Source of the DNA: Thermococcus sp. 21S7
GTDB lineage: Archaea > Methanobacteriota_B > Thermococci > Thermococcales > Thermococcaceae
NCBI RefSeq assembly: GCF_012027615.1
Contig: NZ_SNUT01000001.1
Span: 62,001 to 126,000 of the forward strand
DNA length: 64,000 nt
Direction: 5' to 3'
Below the pieces are notes generated by a model. It was not told where the DNA came from and ran no database searches. It saw only the letters and a list, made by a program, of their open reading frames with translations. This document shows positions 62,910 to 64,000 of the stretch, piece after piece. The translations under genes and the position numbers were made by a program. The first letter of the stretch is position 1. Each line of letters begins with the position of its first letter.

Positions 62910-64000
62910 ATGGGGACTTCCAAAGGTGGAATAAAGAACGGGGTACACGTGCTGGCTGAAAAATGGAGCAGACTGAGCCTTGTCAAGCGGATACTCCTTG
63001 GCCTCGCCATGGGTATAATCCTAGCCATCACAATCCCTGATGCAGCACGACCACTCTCAATTCTCGGGTCTCTGTTTGTTGGAGCTCTGCGAGCGGTAGC
63101 GCCGATACTCGTGTTTTTCCTGGTAATGGCTGCAATCTCACAACACAAAGGAGTCCAAAAAACCACAGATGTTATGAAAACAATAATAATCTTGTACCTA
63201 TTAGGAACTCTAGGAGCGGCATTTGTCGCTGTTGCTGCCAGTTTTATACATCCCGTGACAATAGAGCTTGGACTTGAAACTCCTCCTGAACTTGCCCCTC
63301 CTGGGGGCGTTGGTGAAGTTCTCAAGACACTTCTTATGAACCTTGTTGATAATCCCGTAAATGCCCTCGCAACCGCCAATTACATTGGCATCCTCGCCTG
63401 GGCAATCCTCCTCGGGATTGCCATCAGGAAGGCTCCCGAACCTGCCAAAGTTGTTATCGGCAGTATGGCAGATGCAGTGTCCCAGGTTGTACGATGGGTG
63501 GTGAATTTCGCACCCTTCGGTGTGATGGGTATCGTCATAAACATAATAACAACCCACGGCTTAAAAGCGCTGACAAGCTATGGACAGTTAATTATACTGC
63601 TCGTTGGAACCATGCTCTTTGTTGCCCTTGTGATGAATCCCCTTATAGCATTCCTCCTGTTGCACAAAAACCCATACCCTCTAGTGTTCAAGTGTTTGAA
63701 GAACAGCGGGATCACTGCTTTCTTTACGCGTAGCTCCGCCGCAAACATTCCTGTGAACCTAGCGTTGTGCGAGGAGCTTGGATTGGATAAGGATGTTTAC
63801 TCAGTTTCAATTCCCCTGGGGGCGACCATAAACATGGAAGGTGCTGCAATCACGATATCTATACTTGCTCTTGCCACAGCCAATACCCTAGGAGTTAATG
63901 TCAGTATGGGCATGGCGCTCCTGTTGAGCTTTGTTGCCGCCATTAGTGCGTGTGGTACTTCGGGCGTTGCGGGAGGTTCACTGCTACTGGTTCCGCTCGC
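62910..64000 (+). CDS. sstT: Serine/threonine:sodium symporter, 5' part
   Basis: At least 363 residues, open to the window edge, so partial. Dicarboxylate/amino acid:cation symporter family: KRILLGLAMGIILAI and VAPILVFFLVMAAIS near the start, then FFTRSSAANIPVNLALCEEL and SIPLGATINMEGAAITISIL near 260-320, and ACGTSGVAGGSLLLVPLA near the visible end. The SSAANIPVN and TINMxGAAITI pattern matches SstT rather than glutamate carriers. It takes up Ser/Thr with sodium. ATG 62910 follows GGTGGTTTCC. Base use looks less GC-rich than in the neighbours. Confidence 0.9.
   Translation, partial: MGTSKGGIKNGVHVLAEKWSRLSLVKRILLGLAMGIILAITIPDAARPLSILGSLFVGALRAVAPILVFFLVMAAISQHKGVQKTTDVMKTIIILYLLGTLGAAFVAVAASFIHPVTIELGLETPPELAPPGGVGEVLKTLLMNLVDNPVNALATANYIGILAWAILLGIAIRKAPEPAKVVIGSMADAVSQVVRWVVNFAPFGVMGIVINIITTHGLKALTSYGQLIILLVGTMLFVALVMNPLIAFLLLHKNPYPLVFKCLKNSGITAFFTRSSAANIPVNLALCEELGLDKDVYSVSIPLGATINMEGAAITISILALATANTLGVNVSMGMALLLSFVAAISACGTSGVAGGSLLLVPL

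Overview
The window is chromosomal DNA of a hyperthermophilic euryarchaeon of the order Thermococcales, most likely a high-GC Thermococcus. The evidence is a consistent set of archaeal genes: TFB, Hef, FEN1, aIF6, L39e, L31e, LX, S19e and PDCD5, an ADP-forming acetyl-CoA synthetase alpha subunit, two Cdc48 paralogues and Hsp20 behind a Phr-type operator. TATA boxes sit about 25 bases before leaderless starts, GGTGA-type ribosome sites are common, and the CRISPR repeat ends in TTATTGGAAC as in Pyrococcus/Thermococcus. The species cannot be fixed from sequence alone.

Layout. 0-4 kb: end of a stomatin gene, short NfeD, an MTA/SAH-deaminase-type amidohydrolase, AsnRS and tRNA-Arg(TCT), followed by a 0.3-kb inverted-repeat element. 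4-12 kb: hef, a small membrane protein, an unknown gene, then smc-scpA. 12-15 kb: DUF835 gene, methylmalonyl-CoA epimerase, MeaB-type GTPase, the B12-binding mutase subunit, and a PHP hydrolase. 15.2-17.0 kb: a CRISPR array of 28 repeats read leftwards, with its leader to 17.4 kb and no cas genes in the window. 17.5-25.4 kb: maf, two small membrane proteins, a PIN-ATPase interrupted by a 594-residue intein, MinD/ParA, GPN GTPase and asnB. 25.5-31.4 kb: secreted CWB2 protein, glycosyltransferase, sua5, helical-repeat protein, unknown gene, nucleotidyltransferase. 31.4-35.2 kb: a candidate structured RNA, a PIN toxin-antitoxin pair, serS, moeA and a 50-residue acidic tryptophan-rich protein. 35.3-44.8 kb: YqgF/RuvC-like protein coupled to cdc48, PRC-barrel protein, phosphoesterase, surface protein, acdA, PsiE-like protein, fen and tfb. 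44.8-51.7 kb: PDCD5, glycoprotein, S19e with a CRM protein, VapBC, PP-loop protein, then LX-aIF6-L31e-L39e. 51.7-54.3 kb: an AT-richer three-gene accessory operon. 54.4-64 kb: methylmalonyl-CoA mutase catalytic subunit, ABC exporter, metallo-beta-lactamase protein, a second candidate structured RNA, hsp20, the second cdc48, a non-coding or decayed stretch, and the start of sstT.

How the genes work together. The two mutase subunits, the epimerase and the MeaB chaperone form a complete methylmalonyl-CoA/succinyl-CoA branch, although the catalytic subunit lies 40 kb from the rest. smc-scpA serve chromosome organisation; hef and fen serve fork and flap processing. LX, aIF6, L31e, L39e, S19e, AsnRS, SerRS and Sua5 serve translation. 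Hsp20 and Cdc48 form a heat-shock block.

Most unusual elements. These are (1) the AT-rich operon at 51.7-54.3 kb, where a signal-peptide/membrane protein is followed in an overlapping frame by a short protein with a PD-(D/E)XK-like signature and then a large unknown protein, resembling a broken or split surface toxin; (2) two TATA-preceded, hairpin-rich intergenic regions that look like unannotated structured RNAs; (3) tracts of near-perfect DNA identity between the two cdc48 genes, suggesting gene conversion; (4) an inverted-repeat element beside tRNA-Arg. Function calls for familiar families are confident; everything said of unknown genes is inference from sequence alone.
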